DNA from: an uncultured Collinsella sp.
GTDB taxonomy: Bacteria > Actinomycetota > Coriobacteriia > Coriobacteriales > Coriobacteriaceae
Reading direction: 5' to 3'
NCBI GenBank assembly: GCA_958421655.1
Contig: CATZMG010000063.1
Location: forward strand, 1-12,237
DNA: 12,237 nucleotides
In this document: positions 1 to 5,991 of the stretch, one piece after another
Numbering within the stretch: position 1 is the stretch's first letter
Layout of the letters: the number at the start of each line of letters is the position of its first letter
Position numbers and translations under genes: made by a program
Notes under the pieces: generated by a model
Seen by the model: only the letters and a program-made list of their open reading frames with translations
The model's database searches: none
What the model was told of the DNA's origin: nothing

Positions 1-23
1 GTCCCTTGCGGCGTAGTTCTTAT

Positions 24-359
24 TTAAGCCGTCCAAGTTTTGGGGTGCAGTTCAAGGCAGGGGGCGTAAAGACGAAAGTGGCCATCGGGCGAGACGCCGT
101 CGTCCCTTGATTGAGCGTACTTTTTGAGATCGTCGACTTGTGCCAGAATCACGCGTGCACGACGCGCAAATTCTCTGCCCGCCGGAGACAAAACAGCCTC
201 CCCCGCCGATCGGTCGAGCAAAACAATCTGATACTCAGATTCCAACTTTTTTATTGCCGACGAAACGGCCTGCGGACTCACGTGAACAGCGCGAGCTGCT
301 TTGCGCACGCCGCCATAGTTCGCTACCGCTTGAAGGTATTCGAGTTGAGAAAGCTGCAT
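24..359 (-). CDS. LysR-type regulator, DNA-binding part only (truncated or frameshifted)
   Basis: The first 60 or so residues form a typical LysR winged helix-turn-helix (QLEYLQAVANYGGVRKAARA, then SPQAVSSAIKKLE), followed by the linker helix (LSPAGREFARRARVIL) and a few residues of what should be the effector domain (GHFRLYAPCLEL). Family members are about 300 residues long; this one stops at 111, so there is no co-inducer domain. The ATG at 359 has a GGAG site about 8 bases upstream on the minus strand. Adding one base in the CCCC/AAAA run (plus-strand 38-45) would move translation into a frame that stays open to the window edge, reading NLDGLNKNYAARD. It may therefore be a frameshifted gene, a sequencing error or a true HTH-only protein. 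The fold is certain; the target and status are not. It lies 41 bases downstream of the HIT gene on the same strand with no visible terminator between. Confidence 0.75.
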   Translation of the reverse strand: MQLSQLEYLQAVANYGGVRKAARAVHVSPQAVSSAIKKLESEYQIVLLDRSAGEAVLSPAGREFARRARVILAQVDDLKKYAQSRDDGVSPDGHFRLYAPCLELHPKTWTA

Positions 360-400
360 AGATTACTCCAAAGGCAGCCAAGTCGACGGCCTACGCGCCC

Positions 401-736
401 TCAGATGAGGTTCTCGCCCAGGTTCTTGCCACCGAGAACGTGCATGTGGAAGTGCATGACGGTCTGGCCGGCATTGACGCCCTTGTTGGAGATGACGCGG
501 AAACCGTCCTCCAGGCCCTTGGCCTTAGCGACCTCCTGGATGGCGTGGGCCATGGCGCCCATGGTCTCGGCAGGCACGTTGTCGGCGATGTCGCTGTAGT
601 GCTTCTTGGGGATCACGAGCGTGTGGACCGGTGCCTGGGGGTTGAGGTCGTCGAAGGCGATGACCTGGTCGTCCTCATAGACAACGGTCGAGGGGATCTC
701 GTGGTTGGCAATTTTGCAGAAGATGCAATCACACAT
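401..736 (-). CDS. HIT-family (histidine triad) nucleotide hydrolase, HinT-like
   Basis: A 111-residue protein, the usual size of HinT-type proteins. The N-terminal CDCIFCKI carries the CxxC pair (C4, C7) typical of the zinc-binding branch, and the C-terminal MHFHMHVLGG is the histidine triad (H95, H97, H99), in which the middle histidine is the nucleophile that takes the AMP group. FDDLNPQAPVHTLVIPK is the conserved core. Family members hydrolyse purine nucleoside phosphoramidates and aminoacyl-adenylates in the cytoplasm; the natural substrate here is unknown. An ATG six codons upstream (754) is possible, but GAGAAAGGAACC sits just before the ATG at 736 and would be coding if the longer start were used, so 736 is preferred. 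It follows xseB on the minus strand with a 49-base gap that holds its own -10-like site. Confidence 0.93.
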   Translation of the reverse strand: MCDCIFCKIANHEIPSTVVYEDDQVIAFDDLNPQAPVHTLVIPKKHYSDIADNVPAETMGAMAHAIQEVAKAKGLEDGFRVISNKGVNAGQTVMHFHMHVLGGKNLGENLI

Positions 737-755
737 GGCTGGTTCCTTTCTCACA

Positions 756-778
756 GACCAAGGTAATTATATTTGGTC
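756..778 (-). promoter_or_regulatory. Possible promoter/operator of the HIT gene
   Basis: The gap between xseB and the HIT gene has a 6-bp inverted repeat (GACCAA at 756-761, TTGGTC at 773-778). Its 11-base loop contains a perfect TATAAT on the minus strand (771-766). The start codon at 736 is a plausible distance downstream. No good -35 hexamer is seen 16-18 bases upstream, so promoter activity is uncertain; the small hairpin could also be a weak operator or RNA structure. Confidence 0.35.
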
Positions 779-785
779 GGGATGG

Positions 786-1052
786 TTAGAACGAGAGGTT
801 GTCGTCCGTGTTGGCGGCCTCGCCGTCGGCGAGCACGTCGTTGCCGTCGACGTCCTTCAGGAGCACCGAGACCTTCTGCTCGGCATCGGACAAGCGGGTG
901 CGTAGGCTCTTGAGGAGCTCGACGCCGCGCGTGTAGCTCTCGAGCGACTCCTCGAGCTCCATATCGCCCGACTCCAAGCTGCGGATGATGAGTTCCAACT
1001 CCTGCGAGGCCTGCTTGTACGTAAGCTGCTCGACCGGGGTCTTCTCTGCCAT
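786..1052 (-). CDS. xseB: Exodeoxyribonuclease VII small subunit
   Basis: An 88-residue acidic protein with the XseB signature: LTYKQASQELELIIRSLESG followed by MELEESLESYTRGVELLK and the coiled second helix LRTRLSDAEQKVSVL. Several small subunits decorate each XseA chain to form the cytoplasmic nuclease that degrades single-stranded DNA from both ends. The last 20 residues or so (DVDGNDVLADGEAANTDD) look disordered and are not part of the conserved core. The ATG at 1052 has an AGGAAAGGAA site just upstream. It lies 42 bases after xseA on the same strand, the common xseA-xseB operon order, which supports both assignments. Confidence 0.95.
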   Translation of the reverse strand: MAEKTPVEQLTYKQASQELELIIRSLESGDMELEESLESYTRGVELLKSLRTRLSDAEQKVSVLLKDVDGNDVLADGEAANTDDNLSF

Positions 1053-1094
1053 ATCTGTTTCCTTTCCTAAAGGTTTATCGCTGTGAAACGCGGC

Positions 1095-2546
1095 CTACTC
1101 GACCGTATCGACCGTTGCCGCCACGTTGCCGTCTGCCATGCGCACGCGTATGGCGTCGCCGGGCTTAAAGGTCTTGGCGCTCGTAGCCACCCCATCATCG
1201 CTGTACGCGATGGAATAGCCACGGGCAAGCACCTTGAGCGGCGACAGGGCATCGAGTGAGGCTGCCGCACGGCCCAGGTCGGACGCGGGTTTGCTGAGCA
1301 TCGTGCGCCCCTGATGCTCCAGACGGGAACTCGCAAGCGTGAGCGCATGGCGCTTGCCATCGAGCCCCGAGGTGCTTGCAACCAGACGCTCGGGCAGGCG
1401 CTCAAAGTTGGAGCGGAATGTCCCGACCGAGCGAGCTATGGCGCCCGACAGGCGATCGGCAGTCAGTGCAAGCTCCGATTCGCGACGCTCGACCATAAAT
1501 GTGGGGTCGTTGAGGCACGGGCGGCATGCGGCGGCATCGAGCGCATCGCCCAGACGGGCCGTATAGGTATCCCAGGCGCGGCGACCGCGCTGATCGAGCA
1601 TCTCCAAATCAACCTGATTCGACCCAATCATCGATGCCATCGCGGCGCCAAGACGCTGATGGCGCGTCTCGAGCACGTCGGCCAACTCCGTCATAGCCGG
1701 TGCCACCGATTCTGCCGCTGCCGTTGGCGTTGAGGCGCGACGGTCGCTCACCATGTCGCAGATCGAGGTATCGGGCTCATGCCCAATGCCCGTCACCACA
1801 GGCACGGGACAAGCTGCCACCGCACGGGCAAGCTCCTCGTCGTTAAAGGTCATGAGGTCCTCGAAGGAACCGCCGCCACGCACGAGCAAAATGCAATCGG
1901 GCGCCGGCGTAATGGCAGCAGCGCGGTGCAAGCCTTCAATAAGCTCTGCCGGCGCACCCTCGCCCTGGACCTTTGCGCCCACGCAGGCAAGCTCGACGAG
2001 CGGGTTGCGACGGCGCAATGTGCGCTTAACGTCGTCGATCACGGCACCCGAAAGGGAGGTGACGACCGCCACACGCGAGCAAAACACCGGAATGCGGCGC
2101 TTGCGCGCTTCGTCCATCAGGCCCTCGCGACGCAGCTTTTCGGCCAGTTGCGCCACTTGTTGACGCAGCAGACCCTCCCCCGCCAGCGAAAACGAGCGGG
2201 CGACGAAGCTCATGCGACCCGTAGGCTTGTAGAGATTGAAGCTGCCCTTAAAGCTCACCTGCATGCCGTCGCGCAGATCGAAGGTACGCTTAAGGTAGGC
2301 TCCTTTCCAGATGATGCAGTCGACGGCCGCCGAGTCGTCCTTGATTTGGAAGTAGCAGTGGCCGCTTCGGGCATTGGGACCACGAAAACCCGTGACCTCA
2401 CCCAAAACGCTCAGCTGCGGAATGGCATCGAGCGCACCGGCGGCGATCTCCACCGCTTGGCTCACGCTGAGCTCTTTGCGCTCCTGCTCGTCCGATCCGT
2501 CAAACTCGGCAGAAACGGCATTGCCGGTCAGATTCCAGCCTGCCAC
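1095..2546 (-). CDS. xseA: Exodeoxyribonuclease VII large subunit
   Basis: A 483-residue catalytic subunit of exonuclease VII. Residues about 43-120 form the N-terminal OB-fold that binds single-stranded DNA (LSVLGEVTGFRG, HCYFQIKDD). The catalytic domain follows, with RRIPVFCSRVAVVTS, the RGGGSFEDL motif (223-231), VVTGIGHEPDTSICDMVSD (GHEPD at 255-259) and the TPTAAAE segment. A long helical region leads to the C-terminal SPLKVLARGYSIAY and a small beta domain. The start is a GTG at 2546 preceded by AAAGGAGG with a short 4-base spacer. The first 30 or so residues before the OB-fold are an acidic extension of low conservation. It is transcribed ahead of xseB. Length is close to the family norm of about 400-460 plus that extension. 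Confidence 0.95.
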   Translation of the reverse strand: MAGWNLTGNAVSAEFDGSDEQERKELSVSQAVEIAAGALDAIPQLSVLGEVTGFRGPNARSGHCYFQIKDDSAAVDCIIWKGAYLKRTFDLRDGMQVSFKGSFNLYKPTGRMSFVARSFSLAGEGLLRQQVAQLAEKLRREGLMDEARKRRIPVFCSRVAVVTSLSGAVIDDVKRTLRRRNPLVELACVGAKVQGEGAPAELIEGLHRAAAITPAPDCILLVRGGGSFEDLMTFNDEELARAVAACPVPVVTGIGHEPDTSICDMVSDRRASTPTAAAESVAPAMTELADVLETRHQRLGAAMASMIGSNQVDLEMLDQRGRRAWDTYTARLGDALDAAACRPCLNDPTFMVERRESELALTADRLSGAIARSVGTFRSNFERLPERLVASTSGLDGKRHALTLASSRLEHQGRTMLSKPASDLGRAAASLDALSPLKVLARGYSIAYSDDGVATSAKTFKPGDAIRVRMADGNVAATVDTVE

Positions 2547-2615
2547 GCAGCCTCCTTTCGTTATCGCGCACAGAGGCTCCGGCCCCGTGCATATTTAAGT
2601 CCAACACATAGTACA

Positions 2616-2645
2616 GCGCCGCGTGGACACGAATCCCCGCGGCGC
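2616..2645 (-). terminator. GC-rich hairpin between the zinc peptidase gene and xseA
   Basis: Perfect 8-bp inverted repeat (GCGCCGCG at 2616-2623, CGCGGCGC at 2638-2645) with a 14-base loop, just after the end of the zinc peptidase gene on the minus strand. No run of Ts follows on either strand, so it is not a textbook intrinsic terminator; it may be a pause site, an mRNA 3' stabiliser or a Rho-assisted end. Confidence 0.35.
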
Positions 2646-2661
2646 CTGCCTGTCCTATTTG

Positions 2662-3366
2662 TTATCGGTTGGAGTTTCTGTTGTAGCGAGCCATCAGGTA
2701 GAGCAGTTGAATAATCGAAGTGAGCGCTGCGGCCACATAGGTAAGCGCGGCTGCCGTCAGCACCTTCTTGGCGCCGTTGACCTGCTTGGAACTCATGCCC
2801 GACTGCTCGATATACGCCACGGCGCGGCGACTGGCATCGATCTCGACCGGCAGCGTAACCAGCTGGAACAACACGCTAAACGAGAAGAAGACCAGCGCGA
2901 GGGTCGTGAGCCCCGCGATGTTCATGAACAGGCCCATGAGCAGCACGATCGTCCAGGTGTTTTGGGTAAAGTTGACGACGGGGACCAAAGCGGTACGTAC
3001 CTTCATCATGGCATAACCACTTTGACGCTGGGCGGCATGGCCCGCCTCGTGGCAGGCGACGGCAACGCTTGCGACCGACCCGCCCGAACGGTTGGCATCC
3101 GACAGATACAGGTTGTTGTCCTGCGGGTTGTAATGATCGGTGAGCTCGCCGGCAACGCCCTTGATGCCCACGGCACTACAACCGTTGGCGTCGAGCATGC
3201 GGCGAGCGACCGTGGCACCCGTATCGCCGTCCGAGCGCACCTTAGACCACGTCCTGTACGTCGAGTTGATATAGCTCTGCGCGGCAAGGCCAAGCACCGT
3301 ACAGACAAGAACAACCAGCAGGTACAGCGGGTCAATGCCAAAGCCGTATCCATAGTAATAAGGCAT
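2662..3366 (-). CDS. Membrane zinc metallopeptidase, YugP-like
   Basis: A 234-residue membrane protein of the YugP family (neutral zinc metallopeptidase). An N-terminal helix (about residues 14-33) is preceded by a Tyr/Gly-rich start (PYYYGYGFG). A cytoplasmic or juxtamembrane catalytic part carries HEAGH (106-110), the HExxH zinc motif, and a later conserved LPVEIDASRRA (about 172-182) likely gives the third ligand (E175). Hydrophobic segments at about 133-171 and 203-226 complete the membrane part. The ATG at 3366 has a good GGAGGAATT site. The family is widespread in Gram-positive bacteria, but its substrates are poorly known, so only peptidase activity can be inferred. It lies 64 bases downstream of rnd on the same strand with no clear terminator between, so it may be co-transcribed. 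Confidence 0.9.
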   Translation of the reverse strand: MPYYYGYGFGIDPLYLLVVLVCTVLGLAAQSYINSTYRTWSKVRSDGDTGATVARRMLDANGCSAVGIKGVAGELTDHYNPQDNNLYLSDANRSGGSVASVAVACHEAGHAAQRQSGYAMMKVRTALVPVVNFTQNTWTIVLLMGLFMNIAGLTTLALVFFSFSVLFQLVTLPVEIDASRRAVAYIEQSGMSSKQVNGAKKVLTAAALTYVAAALTSIIQLLYLMARYNRNSNR

Positions 3367-3430
3367 GCGAATTCCTCCGAATCGAGTTACACGTTGGAGG
3401 CATTCTACCCACTCAAGCGGCTAGGCTTCC

Positions 3431-4564
3431 TTATAGCAATTCAATTTTGCCATCTTTGACCGTCAGCCCCATATTGCCCGAGAGCAAATCGTCCAGGCGC
3501 GAGCCCACAAGTTCAAAGCGCCAGCCTTCGCGCAGGGGGCTCTGCTCGGGATGCTCAATATAGTCGGCCAGGTCATCGCGCGAGGCAATGACCGAGGTCG
3601 CCACGCCCGAGCGCTCGGCAACCAGGCGAATGAGCGCGTACATGAGATCCGTCACGCTCTCCAGCTCCGGCGAAATCTGGCGATGCCCGCGCACCATGAG
3701 CGGCAGGCGATCGTGCGGGCAGCTCGCGCCGCGCTTGATGGCCATGAGCGCGCCGTCCACATCGCGCTCCCCCAGCTGATCGGTGCCGCGGATGCTGCGG
3801 AACTCCTCAACGCGCACAGGATTGCGCTTGACGAGCGCCAGCAGCGTATCGTCGGACATGACCCACTTGCGCGGGATGTTGCGGCGCTCGGCGCGGTCCT
3901 CGCGCCAAGCGGCAAGCTCGCGCGCAATGCCCAGCTGATGGCGGCTGCAGGAGTTGATGCGCTTGACCTTGCGGAATGCCTCGTGACGATCGGCGCGATA
4001 GTGCGACTCGTCGGCCAGCGGACGCAACTCGTCGAGCACCCAGTCCACCCGGCCCAGCTCGCGCAGGCGACTCATCATCTCGGTATAGGCAACGATCAGG
4101 TACTTGACGTCATCGATCGCGTACTCGATCTGTTTGTCGGTCAGCGGGCGGCGCGACCAATCGGTCAGCGACTCGGTCTTGGGCAACGAGACGCCGCAAA
4201 ACGTCTGCACGAGCGCGCCGTAGGAAATCTGCTGGCGCTCGCCCAAAAAGGCGGCGGCCACCTGCGTGTCAAAAATGGGACGCGGCAGCACGCCCACGGT
4301 ATGGAGCATGACCTCCATATCCTGCGAGCAGGCGTGAAACACCTTGGTCACGCTCTCATCGCCCATAAGCTCGGCGAGCGGCGACAGGTCGTCGATCACC
4401 AAAGGATCGACCGCGACGCTCTCGGCAGGGGTGGCAATCTGGACCAAGCACAGGCGCGGGTGGAACGTGCGCTCGCGCAAAAACTCGGTATCGACGGCAA
4501 TCGCGTCGAACTCGCGAGCGCGCTGGCAAAAGTCGAGCAGAGCCTGATGTGTGGAAATGTACAT
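3431..4564 (-). CDS. rnd: Ribonuclease D
   Basis: A 377-residue 3'-5' exoribonuclease that trims tRNA precursors and other RNAs in the cytoplasm. The DEDD-y catalytic residues are all visible: DTE at 25-27 (AIAVDTEFLRERT), D82 in KVFHACSQDMEVM, and Y148/D152 in YAIDDVKYL. After it comes an HRDC-type nucleic acid binding domain, about residues 210-290 (ARELAAWREDRAERRNIPRK and WVMSDDTLLALVKRNP). The reading frame can be extended upstream to a GTG at 4600, but the ATG at 4564 (MYISTHQALLDF) fits the usual N-terminus. Neither start has a strong ribosome binding site; GATGGGTTGAT before 4564 is weak. It is transcribed divergently from the lipid kinase gene. Confidence 0.93.
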   Translation of the reverse strand: MYISTHQALLDFCQRAREFDAIAVDTEFLRERTFHPRLCLVQIATPAESVAVDPLVIDDLSPLAELMGDESVTKVFHACSQDMEVMLHTVGVLPRPIFDTQVAAAFLGERQQISYGALVQTFCGVSLPKTESLTDWSRRPLTDKQIEYAIDDVKYLIVAYTEMMSRLRELGRVDWVLDELRPLADESHYRADRHEAFRKVKRINSCSRHQLGIARELAAWREDRAERRNIPRKWVMSDDTLLALVKRNPVRVEEFRSIRGTDQLGERDVDGALMAIKRGASCPHDRLPLMVRGHRQISPELESVTDLMYALIRLVAERSGVATSVIASRDDLADYIEHPEQSPLREGWRFELVGSRLDDLLSGNMGLTVKDGKIELL

Positions 4565-4627
4565 ATCAACCCATCGAATAAGGTTAGGCCCGAAAAACAC
4601 GGGTAGGATATCGGCATTGCCTTACAA

Positions 4628-4634
4628 CTATACT
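4628..4634. promoter_or_regulatory. Symmetric -10-like element between rnd and the lipid kinase gene
   Basis: The 98-base divergent gap contains ACTATACT. It reads TATACT on the plus strand (4629-4634) and TATAGT on the minus strand (4633-4628), so one AT step could serve as -10 for both directions. Neither side has a convincing -35 hexamer or TG extension at the right distance, so this is a candidate only. Confidence 0.3.
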
Positions 4635-4662
4635 CGGTTAGTCACAGAACGGGAACGTAAGT

Positions 4663-5580
4663 ATGCGCTGCCTTATCATCCACAACCCGGCATCGGGCCC
4701 CAGCTCAGATGAAATCTACGCGTTCACGCACGCCCTCGCGCAGGGCGGCGACGAGGTCGTGATGCGTTTTATCGGCGATGGCATGGAACCCGAGGACGCC
4801 GTGGCAGACGTGCGCGAGTTTGATCGCGTGGTGATTTCGGGCGGCGACGGCACCGTCTCCAACGTGCTCGACCAGATGCGCGGATGCGGCGTCCCCACGC
4901 TCGTCTTCCCCTCCGGCACGGCCTGCCTGTTCTTCAACAACATTGGCAATGCCCCCGAGGCCGCGGCGCTCGCCAAGGCCTGCCGCGTCGGCCGTACCGT
5001 CAAGGCGGACATGGGCGAGCTCTTTTGGCTCGACGAGAACGGCAACGAAAAGCGCCACGGCTTTATCATCATCGCCGGCTCGGGCTTCGACGCCGAGATC
5101 ATGATGAAGGCCGCTCCCACCAAAAACGACATCGGCGAGATCGCCTATTTCCTGTCGGCGCTCGCCACGCCCAACCCCACGGTGGCGCACTTTTCGATTG
5201 AGCATGACGGCATTGTCGAGGAGCTCGATGGCATCTGCTGCATGGCCGGCAACACCTCGGTCATTCAAAACGACATCAACCTGTTCCCCGATTGCCGCAT
5301 GAACGATGGCATGGTCGACATTGCGGTCATCGAGCCCGTAAAAACCGTCCAGCTCCTGCCCACCGTGATCACCGCCGCGCTCGACCCCGCCGGCAAGGTG
5401 CTCGGCCGTCCGCAGTTCAAGATCATCCAGACCAAGGAGGCCAAGATCACCTGCACCCCGTCGCTGGGCATGCAGTTCGATGGCGAGATCATCTCCAGCA
5501 ACTCGGGCGTCTTTGGTGCCCGCGCGCTTCCGCAATGCCTCGACCTCATCGTCGACGAATTCTCCCCGCTCGGAAAATAG
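4663..5580 (+). CDS. Diacylglycerol kinase-like lipid kinase (DAGK_cat/YegS-DgkB type)
   Basis: A 305-residue cytoplasmic or membrane-peripheral kinase expected to phosphorylate a lipid such as diacylglycerol with ATP. The N-terminal IIHNPASG and the nucleotide-binding VVISGGDGT (GGDGT at 60-64) are the family hallmarks. GSGFDAEI (139-146), the CRMNDGMVDIAVI strand (about 211-223) and QFDGE (271-275) belong to the C-terminal beta domain; the last is the usual DGE motif. The loop that normally reads P-x-GT-x-N-D/F is here PSGTACLFFNN (83-93), with the Asn after GT replaced. This may shift substrate preference or mark a sub-family. Start ATG at 4663 has only a weak GGGAACG site. The gene is followed after 9 bases by a small membrane ORF. 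Confidence 0.9.
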   Translation: MRCLIIHNPASGPSSDEIYAFTHALAQGGDEVVMRFIGDGMEPEDAVADVREFDRVVISGGDGTVSNVLDQMRGCGVPTLVFPSGTACLFFNNIGNAPEAAALAKACRVGRTVKADMGELFWLDENGNEKRHGFIIIAGSGFDAEIMMKAAPTKNDIGEIAYFLSALATPNPTVAHFSIEHDGIVEELDGICCMAGNTSVIQNDINLFPDCRMNDGMVDIAVIEPVKTVQLLPTVITAALDPAGKVLGRPQFKIIQTKEAKITCTPSLGMQFDGEIISSNSGVFGARALPQCLDLIVDEFSPLGK

Positions 5581-5589
5581 GAGGACCCC

Positions 5590-5682
5590 ATGAACGACAA
5601 CCCCCTGATTGGCTTTATCATCATCGTCTTGGCCATGCTCGTCGGCTATGCGATTAACGTGATCCACCGCCGGAAGAAGTAA
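5590..5682 (+). CDS. Small single-pass membrane protein (30 residues), unknown function
   Basis: A 30-codon ORF. GGAGGA at 5580-5585 overlaps the last base of the kinase stop codon, and the ATG at 5590 follows after a 4-base spacer, so it is probably translationally coupled to the kinase. The product is MNDNP, then a hydrophobic helix (LIGFIIIVLAMLVGYAINVI), then a basic tail HRRKK. The positive-inside rule places the tail in the cytoplasm. It matches no family I recognise; its position just before the operon terminator suggests a partner or membrane anchor for the lipid kinase, but this is inference. Confidence 0.7.
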   Translation: MNDNPLIGFIIIVLAMLVGYAINVIHRRKK

Positions 5683-5717
5683 TTCCACATTGGTATGATA
5701 TTCATCCAATTATCGTC

Positions 5718-5763
5718 TCCCCCGTTGTTTATGCATTTGCCAGACAGCGGGGGGATTTTTCTT
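5718..5763 (+). terminator. Intrinsic terminator after the lipid kinase/small protein operon
   Basis: TCCCCCG-TTGT (5718-5728) pairs with ACAGC-GGGGGGA (5744-5755) through one G bulge and one G-T wobble, leaving a 15-base loop. TTTTTCTTT follows at 5756-5764. A classic Rho-independent terminator. Confidence 0.9.
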
Positions 5764-5811
5764 TGTGCCCCGTGCAAGGCGCTTTATTCAGGTACAGTAA
5801 TTGCAGGGCGT

Positions 5812-5827
5812 CTTTATTTAAATAAAG
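5812..5827. promoter_or_regulatory. Perfect 16-bp AT palindrome upstream of the dipeptidase
   Basis: CTTTATTT at 5812-5819 is followed directly by its reverse complement AAATAAAG (5820-5827). The 309-base gap 5683-5991 is unusually AT-rich for this genome and holds this palindrome, the repeats at 5851-5906 and a small 5-bp hairpin (CCTGC 5952-5956, GCAGG 5965-5969) just before the dipeptidase start. An operator for a dimeric regulator is the natural reading; the regulator is unknown. Confidence 0.45.
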
Positions 5828-5850
5828 CTAGATAATGAGTATTCTTGTCC

Positions 5851-5906
5851 GCTCATCGCATATTTTAGGACGCTCATCGAGTATTTCATCGAAATAGATG
5901 AATACT
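5851..5906. repeat. Direct and inverted repeats upstream of the dipeptidase
   Basis: GCTCATCGCATATTT (5851-5865) is repeated with two mismatches as GCTCATCGAGTATTT (5872-5886), a 21-base period that would place both on the same DNA face. The second copy runs into an inverted repeat: AGTATTTCATC (5880-5890) and GATGAATACT (5897-5906) are complementary over 10 bp with one bulged T, around a 6-base spacer. AGTATTC also occurs at 5838-5844. This clustering suggests a regulatory site array for the dipeptidase. Confidence 0.5.
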
Positions 5907-5991
5907 ATTTAGACTTCCGATAGGCTAATAGATGTATTTATTAGCTGAAATCCTGCACGGTTCCGCAGGGTTTCAACGGTTGGGAGGGATT

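Noticed and set aside
4705..5709. A 334-codon open frame on the minus strand across the lipid kinase gene
   Set aside because: Same effect of codon bias in a GC-rich gene; His/Asp/Ala-rich with no domain, while the plus strand has GGDGT and the other kinase motifs.
5718..5763. The hairpin as an operator for the dipeptidase
   Set aside because: The run of Ts directly after the stem and its place 35 bases after the small ORF fit a terminator.
5932..5991. Upstream start of the dipeptidase at ATG 5932
   Set aside because: It would put 20 non-signal residues before the signal peptide; the ribosome binding site GGGAGGG lies just before ATG 5992.
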